A program made the translations under genes and the position numbers. The notes beneath the pieces are model-generated. The model ran no database searches and was not told where the DNA came from. It saw nothing but the letters and a program-made list of their open reading frames with translations. Below, piece by piece: positions 51,597 to 60,760 of a DNA stretch of 64,000 nt. The DNA comes from Luteolibacter luteus (GTDB taxonomy: Bacteria; Verrucomicrobiota; Verrucomicrobiia; Verrucomicrobiales; Akkermansiaceae), in NCBI RefSeq assembly GCF_012913485.1, contig NZ_CP051774.1, forward strand, positions 1,178,001 through 1,242,000, written 5' to 3'. How positions within the stretch are numbered: position 1 is the stretch's first letter; each line of letters begins with the position of its first letter.

Positions 51597-52223
51597 TCAC
51601 CGGTGAACCGTCATCTTCCGCGCGGCGAGCCAGAGGATCGCGGGGACCATGATGCTAAAGAGCATCGTCCAGCCGGGAGCCTCGCGGCCGACTGCACCGA
51701 TCCACGCAAAGACGAAGCCTACCGGCACACTGCCGCAGGCAAGGGATGCGAGGAATCGACCGAATGGCATTCTTACTAGACCTGCCGTACATGATAGCGC
51801 TTCCGGGAGGATCGGCAGCGCGCGGGAAAGCGCGATCATCCAGCCTCCGCCCCGACTGAAGAGAGCCCTGCCCCTTTCAAAATCGTTGTCTCCCAGAAGC
51901 TTCCGCGCCGCTTTCTCGCCAATAAGACGTCCGATCCCATAGCCGCAAAGTCCGGCTACCATAAGGCCCGCCGCAGCAACGAGGCCACCGATCATGGCTC
52001 CATAGATAAGCCCGAGCGCCGACATCACCACCGTACCCGGCACCGGTAGCACCAGATCCGCGGCCATGAGGCCGATGCCCGCCGCCCATGCCCATGGCCC
52101 CGCACCTTCAATCCAAGCCACAGCTCCCTGTAGGGTAAAGCGGGCTTCCAAACTACCGCCCCACACCAGCCAGGTGACAAGCACCAGCGCGGAAAGCCCG
52201 ATAAACCAAAGCAAAAGCCTCAT
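51597..52223 (-). CDS. VTT/DedA-like membrane protein
   Basis: 208 residues from ATG 52223; an ATG at 52247 would overlap the transporter gene. The VTT core is clear: LMAADLVLPVPGTVVMSALG and GYGIGRLIGEKAARKLLG, then SRALPILPEALSCTAGLVRM. Such proteins are polytopic inner-membrane proteins of the DedA/TMEM41 type implicated in lipid flipping. It lies next to and downstream of a SLC13 transporter gene on the same strand. Confidence 0.82.
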   Translation of the reverse strand: MRLLLWFIGLSALVLVTWLVWGGSLEARFTLQGAVAWIEGAGPWAWAAGIGLMAADLVLPVPGTVVMSALGLIYGAMIGGLVAAAGLMVAGLCGYGIGRLIGEKAARKLLGDNDFERGRALFSRGGGWMIALSRALPILPEALSCTAGLVRMPFGRFLASLACGSVPVGFVFAWIGAVGREAPGWTMLFSIMVPAILWLAARKMTVHR

Positions 52224-52231
52224 GATCCTTC

Positions 52232-53644
52232 TTAAAAAACCCACCACGCCAATAGCGTGACCGCCACCAGGCAGAACACATCGAGCAAGATTCCAGCCCG
52301 CATCATCTGGCGTTGCGGAATCCGTCCGGTAGCGAAGACGATGGCATTCGGCGGAGTGGCCACCGGCAGCATGAAACCGCAGGACGAAGCGATCGCAATC
52401 GGGATCACCAGCTTGGCCGGAGCGATCCCGAGTTCCATGCCAATGGAATGGAAGATCGGCACCATGAGTGCGGCGGTAGCGGTATTGCTGGAGAACTCTC
52501 CAAGCAGGATCACGAAGAGCAATGATACTGCAATCACCAAGGCCATGGGCCAGCCGTGAACCAGCGCGACGATCTTCTGGGCGAGGAAGAGGCTGGTGCC
52601 GGTCTTATCGAGCATCGCGCTCAGGGCCAAACCGCCGCCAAAAAGCAAAAGCACACCCCACTCCGTGCCTTTCTCGATCTCCTTCCAGGTGACCGTCTTG
52701 AAGACCACCAGGGCCATCACGGCGAGCAGAGCGACGATGGTGTCGGTCGATCCAGCAATGCCCACCATCTTTCCGAGATACTCCCCGGAGATCCACAGCA
52801 GGCCGGTGACGATGAAGATCACCACCATCGCGATGCTTCGCGAGTTGGCCGGCATCAGGTTGAATTTCGGCAAAGGGAAAGTCGCGCGCTCCGGCCGGCA
52901 GCTCAGGCGTAGCGCAAGCACCATGAGGAAGAAAAGGATCAGCATCGACGGAATGCCGAAGCGCAACCACTCGACAAAGCCGATATCGAGCTGCTTCGCT
53001 GCGATTCCATTTGGCGGGGTACCAACCACGGTGCCAAGTCCTCCCACACTGGAGGCGTAGGCGGTGCCCAGCAGGAGATACATCGCATTCCGGTTGCTCG
53101 CCGCTCCTTCCGGTAATTTGCGAAGAATCCCCAGCACCAGCGGGATCATCAGCGCGGTGGTGGCGGTATTGCTCATCCACATCGAAAGGAAGGTGGTGGT
53201 GCCGAAAACGAGCCAGGACACGCGCATGAAATCGCCCTTACCTTGGATAAGAAGCTTGTTGGCAATCCATTGGTCGATCCGCTGGGCGGACATGGCGGAG
53301 GCCAGCGCGAAGCCGCCGAAAAAGAGGAAGATCAGTGGATCTCCGAAGGAAGCCAAGGCAGTCTTGATGTCCATCACGCCCGTGAGGGCGGCAAGGATGG
53401 GAACCAACAAGGCGGTGGCCGCGAGCGGAAGAGCCTCGCTCATCCAGAGGAGTCCTATGCAGAGGAAGATTCCAAGACCGAGCCTGACTTTCGCAGGATC
53501 GATCTTGCTGCCTTCGGCCGCATCAATCGGGAGAAGCAGCGCCAGGGGAATGAGAAGGAGACTGCCGAGGATCAGCCAAGTCTCCGGACGGCGGTAGAAG
53601 GGACGGGAATCGTCCGGAGCCGGGGGATGGGTCTCTTCTTCCAT
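52232..53644 (-). CDS. SLC13/DASS-type sodium:dicarboxylate symporter
   Basis: 470 residues, with about 11-12 hydrophobic segments. The two signature motifs WMSNTATTALMIPLVLG (about 150) and SSNTATAALMVPIFHSIG (about 395), and GTPPNGIAAK/TPPNAIVFATGR are those of the DASS family, with the inverted repeat architecture. It imports dicarboxylates, citrate or sulphate. Downstream neighbour: VTT protein. Note class I fumarase is encoded elsewhere in the window. Confidence 0.9.
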   Translation of the reverse strand: MEEETHPPAPDDSRPFYRRPETWLILGSLLLIPLALLLPIDAAEGSKIDPAKVRLGLGIFLCIGLLWMSEALPLAATALLVPILAALTGVMDIKTALASFGDPLIFLFFGGFALASAMSAQRIDQWIANKLLIQGKGDFMRVSWLVFGTTTFLSMWMSNTATTALMIPLVLGILRKLPEGAASNRNAMYLLLGTAYASSVGGLGTVVGTPPNGIAAKQLDIGFVEWLRFGIPSMLILFFLMVLALRLSCRPERATFPLPKFNLMPANSRSIAMVVIFIVTGLLWISGEYLGKMVGIAGSTDTIVALLAVMALVVFKTVTWKEIEKGTEWGVLLLFGGGLALSAMLDKTGTSLFLAQKIVALVHGWPMALVIAVSLLFVILLGEFSSNTATAALMVPIFHSIGMELGIAPAKLVIPIAIASSCGFMLPVATPPNAIVFATGRIPQRQMMRAGILLDVFCLVAVTLLAWWVF

Positions 53645-53747
53645 GCTGCTGCCTTATTTGAAGAGAGCAGCAGGGAGGCGCAAGGATTGTCGGCGGGCCC
53701 CGCCATTCATCTCACAAACGGGCCGATCATTCCGTTGTCCACGGCGA

Positions 53748-55184
53748 TCACTCCTCCTCTTCTTCTGCACCGATGGCCGCGACAGCGGGCTCAAGGCGGC
53801 GGAAGTGGATCTGGCCCACGCGGCGACCGTCGGTGCTGGTGACCTTCGCTTCCCAGCCGTTGATCTCGATGACTTCGCCGACCTCCGGGAAGCGTCCGAG
53901 CTGCTGGGTGATGTAACCGCCCACGGTGGTCACTTCGCCGCTCTCCAACTCCAACTCCTCGGCCATGCTGGCGAGGTCATTGAGGGTCATCGAGCCTTCG
54001 ATCACGAACTCATTGTCGTTGATCCAATTGGACTCGGGCTTCTCGTTGTCGAACTCGTCCTGAATGTCACCCACCAGCTCCTCGATCACGTTGTCGAGGA
54101 ACACGATGCCCACCGGTGTGCCGAATTCGTCCACGGCCATCGCCAGGTGTGCGCGCTCCTTCAGGAAGAACTTGAGCAGCATGTCCAGCGGCATGGTATC
54201 CGGGACCATCCGCAACTCGCGCTTGATGCGCATGAGATCCGGGTCCGGGGTGTTGACCAGCTTGAGGATATCCTTGATGTGGATCAGGCCGATCGCGTTG
54301 TCGAGGTGGCCGCCCTTCACCAACGGGAAACGGGTGTGCTTGGTGCGGCGCGCAACCTCCAGCGCCTTTTCAAAAGGCTCGTCGGAATTCAGCACCACGA
54401 CCTCTTGGCGCGGCGTCATCACATCGCGCACCCAGAGTTCGTTCAACTCGAGCGCATTGATCAGGATCTCGCGCTCGGTTTCGGTCACCTCCTGCGCGCG
54501 TTCGCTCTCTGCCACCAGCAGGGCCAGTTCGTCGGAAGAGTGGATATGCTCGCCCTCGGCAACCGGGTCGATGCCGAAGCACTTCTTCAGGATCCAGTTC
54601 GCAGTGCCGTTCAGCACCCGGATGGCCCAGTGGAAGCCCTTGTAGAAAACGTGAAGCGGGCCCGCCAGCATCAGGGTGGTGGCCAGCGCCTTGCGGATGG
54701 CGATCGACTTCGGCAGAAGCTCGCCGATCACCACGTGCAAGAAGGTGAAGGAGGCGATTGCCAGCAGGAAAGAGATCAGCTTGATGACGGCGATCGGCTT
54801 GCCGAGCAGCACCATCGTCACCGGAACGCCCATCTTGTAGAGAGCGGGTGAAACCAGCGCCTCGACAAAAGGCTCGCCAAGGAAACCAAGGGCCAGCGAA
54901 GCAATGGTAATGCCGAGCTGGTTCGCGGAAAGGTAGCCATCCAAGTGGCTGACCACATGCAGGGCGGTTTTCCCGGCACGGTTGCCCTTTTCCTTGGCGG
55001 CAGCCTCGAGCTGGCTCGGGCGCACCTTTACGATGGCGAACTCCGAGGCGACGAAAAACGCATTCAGCAACAGGAAGAAGACAATCCCCAGAAGATAGAG
55101 GATGGTCTCACCTGCGGATGGAAATTCCGTGCGGAGCTCCGACGAGACAGATGCAAGCAGGAGAATGTCGGGAAATGCATTCAT
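53748..55184 (-). CDS. CorC/HlyC-type transporter-associated protein (DUF21, CBS pair, CorC_HlyC)
   Basis: 478 residues. DUF21 at about 25-220 has four hydrophobic segments (LLGIVFFLLLNAFFVASEFA). The CBS pair at about 235-360 has VRDVMTPRQEVVVL and VDEFGTPVGIVFLDNVIEEL. The C-terminal CorC_HlyC domain is about 385-460 (EFVIEGSMTLNDLASM, TTVGGYITQQLGRFPEVGEV). Members of this family are magnesium/cobalt export-linked proteins. The gene starts 7 bases after the FmdB-like gene, on the same strand. Confidence 0.9.
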   Translation of the reverse strand: MNAFPDILLLASVSSELRTEFPSAGETILYLLGIVFFLLLNAFFVASEFAIVKVRPSQLEAAAKEKGNRAGKTALHVVSHLDGYLSANQLGITIASLALGFLGEPFVEALVSPALYKMGVPVTMVLLGKPIAVIKLISFLLAIASFTFLHVVIGELLPKSIAIRKALATTLMLAGPLHVFYKGFHWAIRVLNGTANWILKKCFGIDPVAEGEHIHSSDELALLVAESERAQEVTETEREILINALELNELWVRDVMTPRQEVVVLNSDEPFEKALEVARRTKHTRFPLVKGGHLDNAIGLIHIKDILKLVNTPDPDLMRIKRELRMVPDTMPLDMLLKFFLKERAHLAMAVDEFGTPVGIVFLDNVIEELVGDIQDEFDNEKPESNWINDNEFVIEGSMTLNDLASMAEELELESGEVTTVGGYITQQLGRFPEVGEVIEINGWEAKVTSTDGRRVGQIHFRRLEPAVAAIGAEEEEE

Positions 55185-55191
55185 TTCCCGC

Positions 55192-55452
55192 TCAGAGCTT
55201 CTCGTAAACTCCCTGATCCCTCTTTTGAAGGATGGTGAACCCTGCCGCCTTCGCGTCGCTCACAGAGAGCGGCTTGGCGATACGCGGCGTATTCACCTTG
55301 GAGATCACCTTGCGCACCGGGTGCTTGCAAAGCGGGCACTGCTCCAGCGCAGGGCGATCAATAGGACGCCTTAGCTCAAACCCCTGCCGACAAACGCGGC
55401 ACGATCGCTCCGGATCCTCGGGGGCTTCTGAAAGATATTCGTAGATGGGCAT
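55192..55452 (-). CDS. FmdB-like zinc-ribbon protein
   Basis: 86 residues. MPIYEYLSEAPEDPERSCRV with CRQGF and CPLCKHPV forms a four-Cys zinc ribbon (CxxC, then CxxC). FmdB-type proteins are small regulators of unclear function. It is located between S14 and CorC-like genes in a tight operon, and a perfect 9-bp hairpin (55459-55490) lies 6 bases before its ATG. Confidence 0.82.
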   Translation of the reverse strand: MPIYEYLSEAPEDPERSCRVCRQGFELRRPIDRPALEQCPLCKHPVRKVISKVNTPRIAKPLSVSDAKAAGFTILQKRDQGVYEKL

Positions 55453-55458
55453 CGATGA

Positions 55459-55490
55459 GACGGAAGGTCGAGCGGTTACCGCCTTCCGTC
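55459..55490 (-). terminator. Hairpin between rpsN and the FmdB-like gene
   Basis: GACGGAAGG at 55459-55467 pairs perfectly with CCTTCCGTC at 55482-55490. There is no T-tract after it on the minus strand, so it may act as an attenuator or RNA-stability element separating S14 from its downstream genes. Confidence 0.4.
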
Positions 55491-55514
55491 AACCGTAGCG
55501 GACGGCGTGCCGTT

Positions 55515-55784
55515 TTACCAGCTCGACTTCGTCACACCCGGGATCATGCCGTGCGACGCGAGTTCGCGGAAGCTGATACGGGACAGACGGAAGCGACGGA
55601 TGAAAGCGCGGCGGCGGCCGGAGTATTCACAACGGTTCACGAGGCGCGTCGGGCTCGCGTCACGGGGAAGCATCGTCAGACCAATGTAGTCCTTCTCAGC
55701 CTTCAGCTTGTGACGGAGGTCGGAATATTTTGCGACGGTGCGTGCCTTTCGCTCGTTGCGTGCAATCCAGCTCTTCTTAGCCAT
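55515..55784 (-). CDS. rpsN: 30S ribosomal protein S14, zinc-ligand-less type
   Basis: 89 residues from the ATG at 55782-55784; the frame extends to 55832 without a good start. [39 protein letters not shown] and [19 protein letters not shown] are S14. The four-Cys zinc site is reduced to one Cys (52), with Ser at the others, so this is the C-minus form. It stands outside a ribosomal-protein operon and heads a unit with a FmdB-like zinc ribbon and a CorC-like protein. C-minus paralogues often replace zinc-binding S14 under zinc limitation, but whether a C-plus copy exists elsewhere cannot be told here. Confidence 0.95.
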   Translation of the reverse strand: MAKKSWIARNERKARTVAKYSDLRHKLKAEKDYIGLTMLPRDASPTRLVNRCEYSGRRRAFIRRFRLSRISFRELASHGMIPGVTKSSW

Positions 55785-55922
55785 AATTCGGGGCGCGGTG
55801 GATATCCGATGGGGAGACCGATGCAAGCCCAAACTTGCGATTTTCCTCCACCTTTCCCGCCAAAGGGCGGGTCCGAGGGGCGAAACGGCCGGATTTGGGT
55901 GCGGCGAAGGCCCCGAAAAGAA

Positions 55923-55959
55923 GCCTGTTATGCCTGTTAAAACAGGGAAAATAACAGGC
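55923..55959 (-). repeat. 37-bp nested palindromic repeat, copy 2
   Basis: Reverse-complement copy of 25000-25036 with 36 of 37 positions identical. It sits between the S14 start and the VOC gene end, an intergenic position. Confidence 0.8.
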
Positions 55960-55982
55960 GAATCCGGTTTCCATCGGAAAGT

Positions 55983-56360
55983 TCATTCCTCCGGGACGGT
56001 CGAGGTTCCATCGCTCTCCTGGCCGAAGCCCAGAAGGTTGCCATCAGGGTCCTCCACCACGAAATCCCGCATCCCGTAGTCGTAGTCTTTCGGGGGAGCT
56101 TGGGCGACCGCGCCTTTCGCGGAGATCCCGGCATGGTAGCCGTTCACGTCATCGCAGAAGATGTAGATGCTCCCCTGCCCCACTTGGCGCTTGTTGGTGG
56201 ATGCAGGCCCGGAGAGGTGAATCTGGACCTCACCATGCTGCACGCCCGCGTAGTCGCCAAAGCGGAAGCGCTCCGTGAAGCCGAGGACCTTCGTGTAGAA
56301 TGAGAGGGAAGCGCCCAAATCGGAGACGTGGAAGGTGGTGGCGGAGCCTTTGGTGTTCAT
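55983..56360 (-). CDS. VOC-family (glyoxalase/bleomycin resistance-like) protein
   Basis: 125 residues. The two-half VOC pattern is seen: TTFHVSDLGASLSFYTKVLG with GFTERFRFGDYAGVQ, then HLSGPASTNKRQVGQGSIYI, and MRDFVVEDPDGNLLGFGQ at the end. The His and Glu that can bind metal (VQIHLSG, VVEDPDG) are present. Substrate unknown; stands alone. Confidence 0.88.
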   Translation of the reverse strand: MNTKGSATTFHVSDLGASLSFYTKVLGFTERFRFGDYAGVQHGEVQIHLSGPASTNKRQVGQGSIYIFCDDVNGYHAGISAKGAVAQAPPKDYDYGMRDFVVEDPDGNLLGFGQESDGTSTVPEE

Positions 56361-56493
56361 GGTGTCGCCGGGCGGTTCATTTCAATCTTTGGCCTGCTCA
56401 CGATATTCGACGGAAATCCCGCGAATGGACGACTCCTTTCTGTGGGCCCCGGTGCCGCTGCTTGAGGGCCACAAGCAATTCAGAGTCCAGCCA

Positions 56494-56973
56494 TCACGAT
56501 CCCGCCAACGTCCCGAAATGGTTCCAATAGGTCTCCGCTGCTTTGGCAAGCTCACCCAGACCAACCTCCCGCCCGCTATCGAGAACGAGCGAGAAACCCT
56601 CCGCCGATACGGAGAGAATCCCGTGGACGCCCTTGGCGATGAAACAGGAAATCGATCCAGATTCATCCGCACTCAGAATTCCCAGACCCCAATCTTCCAA
56701 GGATGGGAAATCCGCAGGACTGGCGTAAGCGGCAGGCCGATGGGGCAAAGATGAAATCGGCCCCGGTGCTACAGCATCCAACCCGAGAAAAGAGAACTCC
56801 GTACATCCATGGAGGATCAGATCGATCCGTTCGCCGGGATCATCGAAAAGGTCCCTGAGATAGTCGATAGAGATTCCCAGCCGAAGATCCCCCGGCACCG
56901 AGCCGGCAATGCTTCCCACGCAGCCGTCATGGAGGAGGTTCCAAAGATCGGGGACCAGTGGCGACGAGGTCAT
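56494..56973 (-). CDS. Conserved hypothetical protein
   Basis: 159 residues. DLWNLLHDGCVGSIAGSVPG with DLRLGISIDYLRDLFDDPGE and IDLILHGCTEFSFLG is a layout I recognise from scattered hypothetical proteins in Planctomycetes and Myxococcota, of unknown role. It has no signal or membrane segment. Convergence with none; upstream is a 150-base gap to the dehydrogenase gene. Confidence 0.65.
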   Translation of the reverse strand: MTSSPLVPDLWNLLHDGCVGSIAGSVPGDLRLGISIDYLRDLFDDPGERIDLILHGCTEFSFLGLDAVAPGPISSLPHRPAAYASPADFPSLEDWGLGILSADESGSISCFIAKGVHGILSVSAEGFSLVLDSGREVGLGELAKAAETYWNHFGTLAGS

Positions 56974-57121
56974 TCAGCGTTCGTTTTGGCAAAACACGCG
57001 CTTTGCTCGCGGGGCGGGAACACATTCCCCGCCCGGAGAAGCACAAACGGGCGCGCACCCGATCCATAGACCGGATGCGCACCTCAAGTCAGCAGCGGAA
57101 CGCGGTCCCCGCGTCAGAACA

Positions 57122-58012
57122 TCACGCCGCCGCGGGCTTGCGGAGCAGCTTGATGATGGCCGCCACCTCTTCGTCGCCGTAGCCGGCCGAGGCGGCCCGA
57201 CGGAAGAATCCGGCGAAGAACTCCGGCATCTCGGTGTTAATCCCGGCCTCCCGCGCAGTATTCAGGATCCGCTCGGTGGCTTCCACAGAGATCGACATCG
57301 GGCTTTCGCTCACTCGGAAATCGCCCTTCTGAATTACCCCGCCCTCGTATTTCAGGAAATCCCCGAAGGCCGGGGCAATGCGGGCGACGATCTCACCATA
57401 CTCCGCGGCGCCGAAGCCCTCCGCCTCACCGATAAGCGCGCCGTGGAAGAAGCCGAGCGTGGCTCCATAGACATAGGACAGGGTGGCCAGATCCATCGCC
57501 GCGGCAGCGCTGATCTTTTCACCCAGATAGGTTGTGCCGCCCGCGAGGTAGCGGAGGGCTTCCTCGCCGCGCTCCCAAGCATCCTTCGCCCCGGAAACCA
57601 GAATCAGGGTGTCCGGCAGGCCCATCTGGGTGGGCGCGGCCTGAATCGCGCCATCAAGATATCGACCGCCGTGGCGATGGACCCACTTTTCTGCCCTGCG
57701 GGCTTCCTCGGGGCTACCGGTGGTGAGCTGGATCAAGAGGCGTCCCTCGAGGGCCTCCCCAGCCCCCGCAGCACCGAGGATTTCGTCCGCGGCGGCATAG
57801 TCATGCACGCACATCAGGATGATATCCCCGGCGGCAATCGCCTCTGCCGGAGTGGCTGCCAGCGTGGCACCGGCGGCCACGAGGTCTGCCGCCTTGTCCG
57901 AGGAGCGATTCCACACGGTGACGCGGTGGCCCTTTTCCAGCATCAGGCGTGCAAGGGTCTGGCCCATCTTTCCGAGTCCGAGAACAGTGATCGTGTCTTG
58001 GTTTGTCTTCAC
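57122..58012 (-). CDS. NAD(P)-dependent beta-hydroxyacid dehydrogenase/imine reductase-like
   Basis: 296 residues from the GTG at 58012, preceded by AAAGGGGG; an ATG at 58042 also opens the frame. ITVLGLGKMGQTLARLMLEK is the Rossmann motif, TVWNRSSDKAADLVAAGA follows, and SYVYGATLGFFHGALIGEAE is in the all-helical dimerisation domain. The usual Lys of beta-HAD enzymes is not obvious, which fits an imine-reductase-like subgroup. It is divergent from an AraC-family regulator gene. Confidence 0.85.
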   Translation of the reverse strand: MKTNQDTITVLGLGKMGQTLARLMLEKGHRVTVWNRSSDKAADLVAAGATLAATPAEAIAAGDIILMCVHDYAAADEILGAAGAGEALEGRLLIQLTTGSPEEARRAEKWVHRHGGRYLDGAIQAAPTQMGLPDTLILVSGAKDAWERGEEALRYLAGGTTYLGEKISAAAAMDLATLSYVYGATLGFFHGALIGEAEGFGAAEYGEIVARIAPAFGDFLKYEGGVIQKGDFRVSESPMSISVEATERILNTAREAGINTEMPEFFAGFFRRAASAGYGDEEVAAIIKLLRKPAAA

Positions 58013-58092
58013 GCCCCCTTTCTCGCAGAAGGCGGCCTCCATCCGGTAACCGGCTGGCGGGAAGAAGTGACCGTTTTCCGGGATTCATCAAT

Positions 58093-58986
58093 TCAGGCGA
58101 TCTTGTCCTGAAAGGAAGCGGGAGCGACCTTCAGGCCGAGGCGATACTCGCGCGGGGTCAGTTTGCCGTGGCGCTTGAAGAAGCGCGTGAAGTGCGTGGG
58201 CTCCGAGAAGTGGAGCCGGTCCGCGATCTCGGCGATCGAGAGAGATGTGTGGGAGAGCAGGTGCTTCGCCTCCACAAGCAAGCGTGTGGCAATGACCTCC
58301 TTCGCATTGCGGCCGGTGCGGGCCTTCACTTCATCGCTGAGGTGATCCGCGGAGACGTGAAGCATCTGCGCATACTCATCCACCGAGTGATGGGTCGCGA
58401 AATGTTCGGCGACCAAATCATCGAAGCGACAGAGCAGTTCCCGGCACAACTCGGAATTGGGAGCATGCTCGGTGCGGTCTTCATGGCTTTCCCGCAAGTC
58501 ATAGAGTAGAGCCGCGAGCGCCGCGGAGAGGCGAGCCGTCTGATAGGGTGAAGATTTTCCTGCAGTGTCCGCGAGTCGCAGGACCTGCTTCTCCACATGC
58601 GCAGCCGCGTCGCCGCTCAAGGTCCAGCGACCGGGGCGATCCAGATAGAAGAAAGGGAACTCATTGTGCGGCGAGGCGAGCGGTGCCTCCACGAGTTCGC
58701 GCTGAAAGAGGATCACCTGCGTGCGCTGAACCCCGCTGCCGGGGAAGATGCCGCCGGTGAACGCCAAGACCTGCTCTGGAGCTGCTGCCAACATTTCGAC
58801 GAAGTCGCCATGGTGTCCAAAGGCGAGGAGGAAGAATCCACGACGATGCGGAGGTGTTCGGAGCGAGCCGCTGCGCCGCAACTGGATCACTCCAAACCGC
58901 GTGAGATCACCGGAGGACTGGATGCCAAGCCATGCCGCGTAGTCGGCAATCTCGCCATAGAAGGGAATGGAGGACCGGGATGGCAT
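58093..58986 (-). CDS. AraC-family transcriptional regulator
   Basis: 297 residues from ATG 58986 (ATG 59010 also possible). The C-terminal 100 residues are the AraC double HTH: LHVSADHLSDEVKARTGRNA and LVEAKHLLSHTSLSIAEIAD with RLHFSEPTHFTRFFKRHGK and LTPREYRLG. The N-terminal domain is a cupin-like ligand-binding fold. The dehydrogenase gene on the same strand begins 81 bases downstream, so it is a likely target. Confidence 0.9.
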   Translation of the reverse strand: MPSRSSIPFYGEIADYAAWLGIQSSGDLTRFGVIQLRRSGSLRTPPHRRGFFLLAFGHHGDFVEMLAAAPEQVLAFTGGIFPGSGVQRTQVILFQRELVEAPLASPHNEFPFFYLDRPGRWTLSGDAAAHVEKQVLRLADTAGKSSPYQTARLSAALAALLYDLRESHEDRTEHAPNSELCRELLCRFDDLVAEHFATHHSVDEYAQMLHVSADHLSDEVKARTGRNAKEVIATRLLVEAKHLLSHTSLSIAEIADRLHFSEPTHFTRFFKRHGKLTPREYRLGLKVAPASFQDKIA

Positions 58987-59154
58987 GGTGTCGGGAATCT
59001 GACAGCCCATGCCGTCTTGGCAAGCGGTCCTCTTTCACGACCAGCCGGGACCCGTGCCTAGTTCGTGATGTATCTCCTCAGCATCCTCCTCGTTCACCTC
59101 AGGAAACAACCCTTCCATGACCTCGAATGCCGATGGAGAGAAAAGCAACCGGCC

Positions 59155-60102
59155 TCACCGGGTCGCGATCGGCCGCTGCCAGTATTTCGACGGTGGCGGA
59201 TCATTCGGGCGGACCACGACAATGCCGGCGTGTTTCGAGCCTTGGTAGAGGTAATCGGTGATTGGGCGATCGATGATGGTCATGCGGCCCTTGTCACGAT
59301 CCGAGGTGGCGTGAGTGAAGTAGGCGCGGCCTTTCAGCTTCACGATCAGCCCGACGTGCGAGGTGTAGCCGTCGGAGCCATTGCTGGTGATGGCGCAGAT
59401 GTCGCCATCCTGAAGGTAGCCCTCGACTTCGCGGACCTTGTTCTTCGGGATGTGATAGACGGGGAGCTTCGAGACTTGGGCCTCGATCTTGCCCATTTGC
59501 GGGAGCAGCGAGGGATTATTCTTCAGGTAGCGGTAGCTCTTCCACTGCACGGTCATCTCATGGATTTCGCGCCTGAGACGTTGGGCCCCGGGGAGCTGCG
59601 GCGTGATATTCTTCGCCAAGCCGCGGCGCTGGTTGTCGTAGAAGACTTCTTCCAAGTGATGCATGCGGCTGAGGTAGCTGCCGGTGCAGCGGCCGTCACG
59701 GTAGCGCTCCAGCTCCACCATGTGGAGCATGTCCTGTGGCGTATACGGGCCGGGCTTGTAGCGGAGCATCCGCGCGAAGCCCAAGGCATTCTCGTAATAG
59801 GTCCAGCAGTCCATCGCATTGAGATTCACCACCGGCGATTCGATCCGGTCGTCCACCTCCAGCGTGTAATTCACATAGGGGGTTCCGACCATGGCACGGG
59901 CCACGCGAATGGTCCGGGCACCGAGGGGGAGCTGCCGCCAGTTCTCGGTTTCCGCCTGCTGGACCAGCGCGCGGAACTTTGCCTCACCCTTGAAAACAGT
60001 GCCCATCGGCAGACGCGGCGCGCTCGGCGGCGTCACGGTGTGCTGCGCGGCAGCCGGCAGGGACGCCAGGCAGAGAGCCGCGGACAGAATCAGAAACTTC
60101 AT
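59155..60102 (-). CDS. Secreted DUF1460 N-acetylmuramoyl-alanine amidase-like protein
   Basis: 315 residues from ATG 60102 with signal peptide (FLILSAALCLASLPAAAQ). NLNAMDCWTYYENALGFARM holds the catalytic Cys and TSHVGLIVKLKGRAYFTHAT the His, as expected of an NlpC/P60-type fold; TIRVARAMVGTPYVNYTLE is the family opening. It probably trims peptidoglycan stem peptides in the periplasm. Divergent neighbour: DUF5069 gene. Confidence 0.88.
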   Translation of the reverse strand: MKFLILSAALCLASLPAAAQHTVTPPSAPRLPMGTVFKGEAKFRALVQQAETENWRQLPLGARTIRVARAMVGTPYVNYTLEVDDRIESPVVNLNAMDCWTYYENALGFARMLRYKPGPYTPQDMLHMVELERYRDGRCTGSYLSRMHHLEEVFYDNQRRGLAKNITPQLPGAQRLRREIHEMTVQWKSYRYLKNNPSLLPQMGKIEAQVSKLPVYHIPKNKVREVEGYLQDGDICAITSNGSDGYTSHVGLIVKLKGRAYFTHATSDRDKGRMTIIDRPITDYLYQGSKHAGIVVVRPNDPPPSKYWQRPIATR

Positions 60103-60222
60103 TGCCCGCATCCTAGGGAAGAGAGCGAAAAAGCAAAGAAGCATTCCGGATAATCAGGGTTGCTGCGTGGAGCTACGGACGCGGGCTTGCCTGTCACGCC
60201 AAGCATCCCCCACCCTGCGTCC

Positions 60223-60648
60223 GTGAGTGAATTCTACGAAACCCCGCGCAGCCCCCGCGACGAGATCGACGGCGTGGTGTATTTCCCCCGCCTCTGCCAC
60301 AAGGTCCGGCTGCATGCGGCGGGTCGCTTGCATCCCCAATATCATGCGAACCTGGGTGGCGGCATGGACCTCTGGACCTGCCAATTTTTCGGCGTGGACT
60401 ACGCGGAACTGGCGGAGCACATCCGTGCAGGAGCCTCGGACGAAGAGGCACTCGCTTGGACGCGAGAAAACGGGGTGAGCCGCGAGCCATTCCAATTCGC
60501 ATGGTGGAGTTCCTTCATGCGCACCCGCGGCTTCCGGGATGAAATCGCAGGAAAGCTGGCCCAGCGGAAGGCGGAGTCCGGATTCGCCGATCGCCATGAC
60601 ATCCTGACTTTCATGGACTACATCGACGCCGACGAGGGCCGGATATGA
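60223..60648 (+). CDS. DUF5069 family protein
   Basis: 141 residues from the GTG at 60223; the frame extends to 60160 with unlikely sequence. TPRSPRDEIDGVVYFPRLCH, KVRLHAAGRLHPQYHANLGG and DLWTCQFFGVDYAEL match the family opening, with WTRENG and FMDYIDADEGR at the end. No enzyme function is known. Confidence 0.85.
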   Translation: MSEFYETPRSPRDEIDGVVYFPRLCHKVRLHAAGRLHPQYHANLGGGMDLWTCQFFGVDYAELAEHIRAGASDEEALAWTRENGVSREPFQFAWWSSFMRTRGFRDEIAGKLAQRKAESGFADRHDILTFMDYIDADEGRI

Positions 60649-60760
60649 CGGGGTAGCGGCGGGGGAAAATCAGCCTTGCGGGGTGGTTCATTTTTATTAG
60701 AGATCAAAGGCGTCATCTCTGGTGTCCGCCCCAACCGGCGGCATCCCACCCCACAAGCCG

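Noticed and set aside
59065-60153. 362-residue plus-strand open frame opposite the DUF1460 gene
   Set aside because: The minus-strand reading has a signal peptide, catalytic Cys and His motifs; the plus-strand translation is His/Val-rich with no motif.
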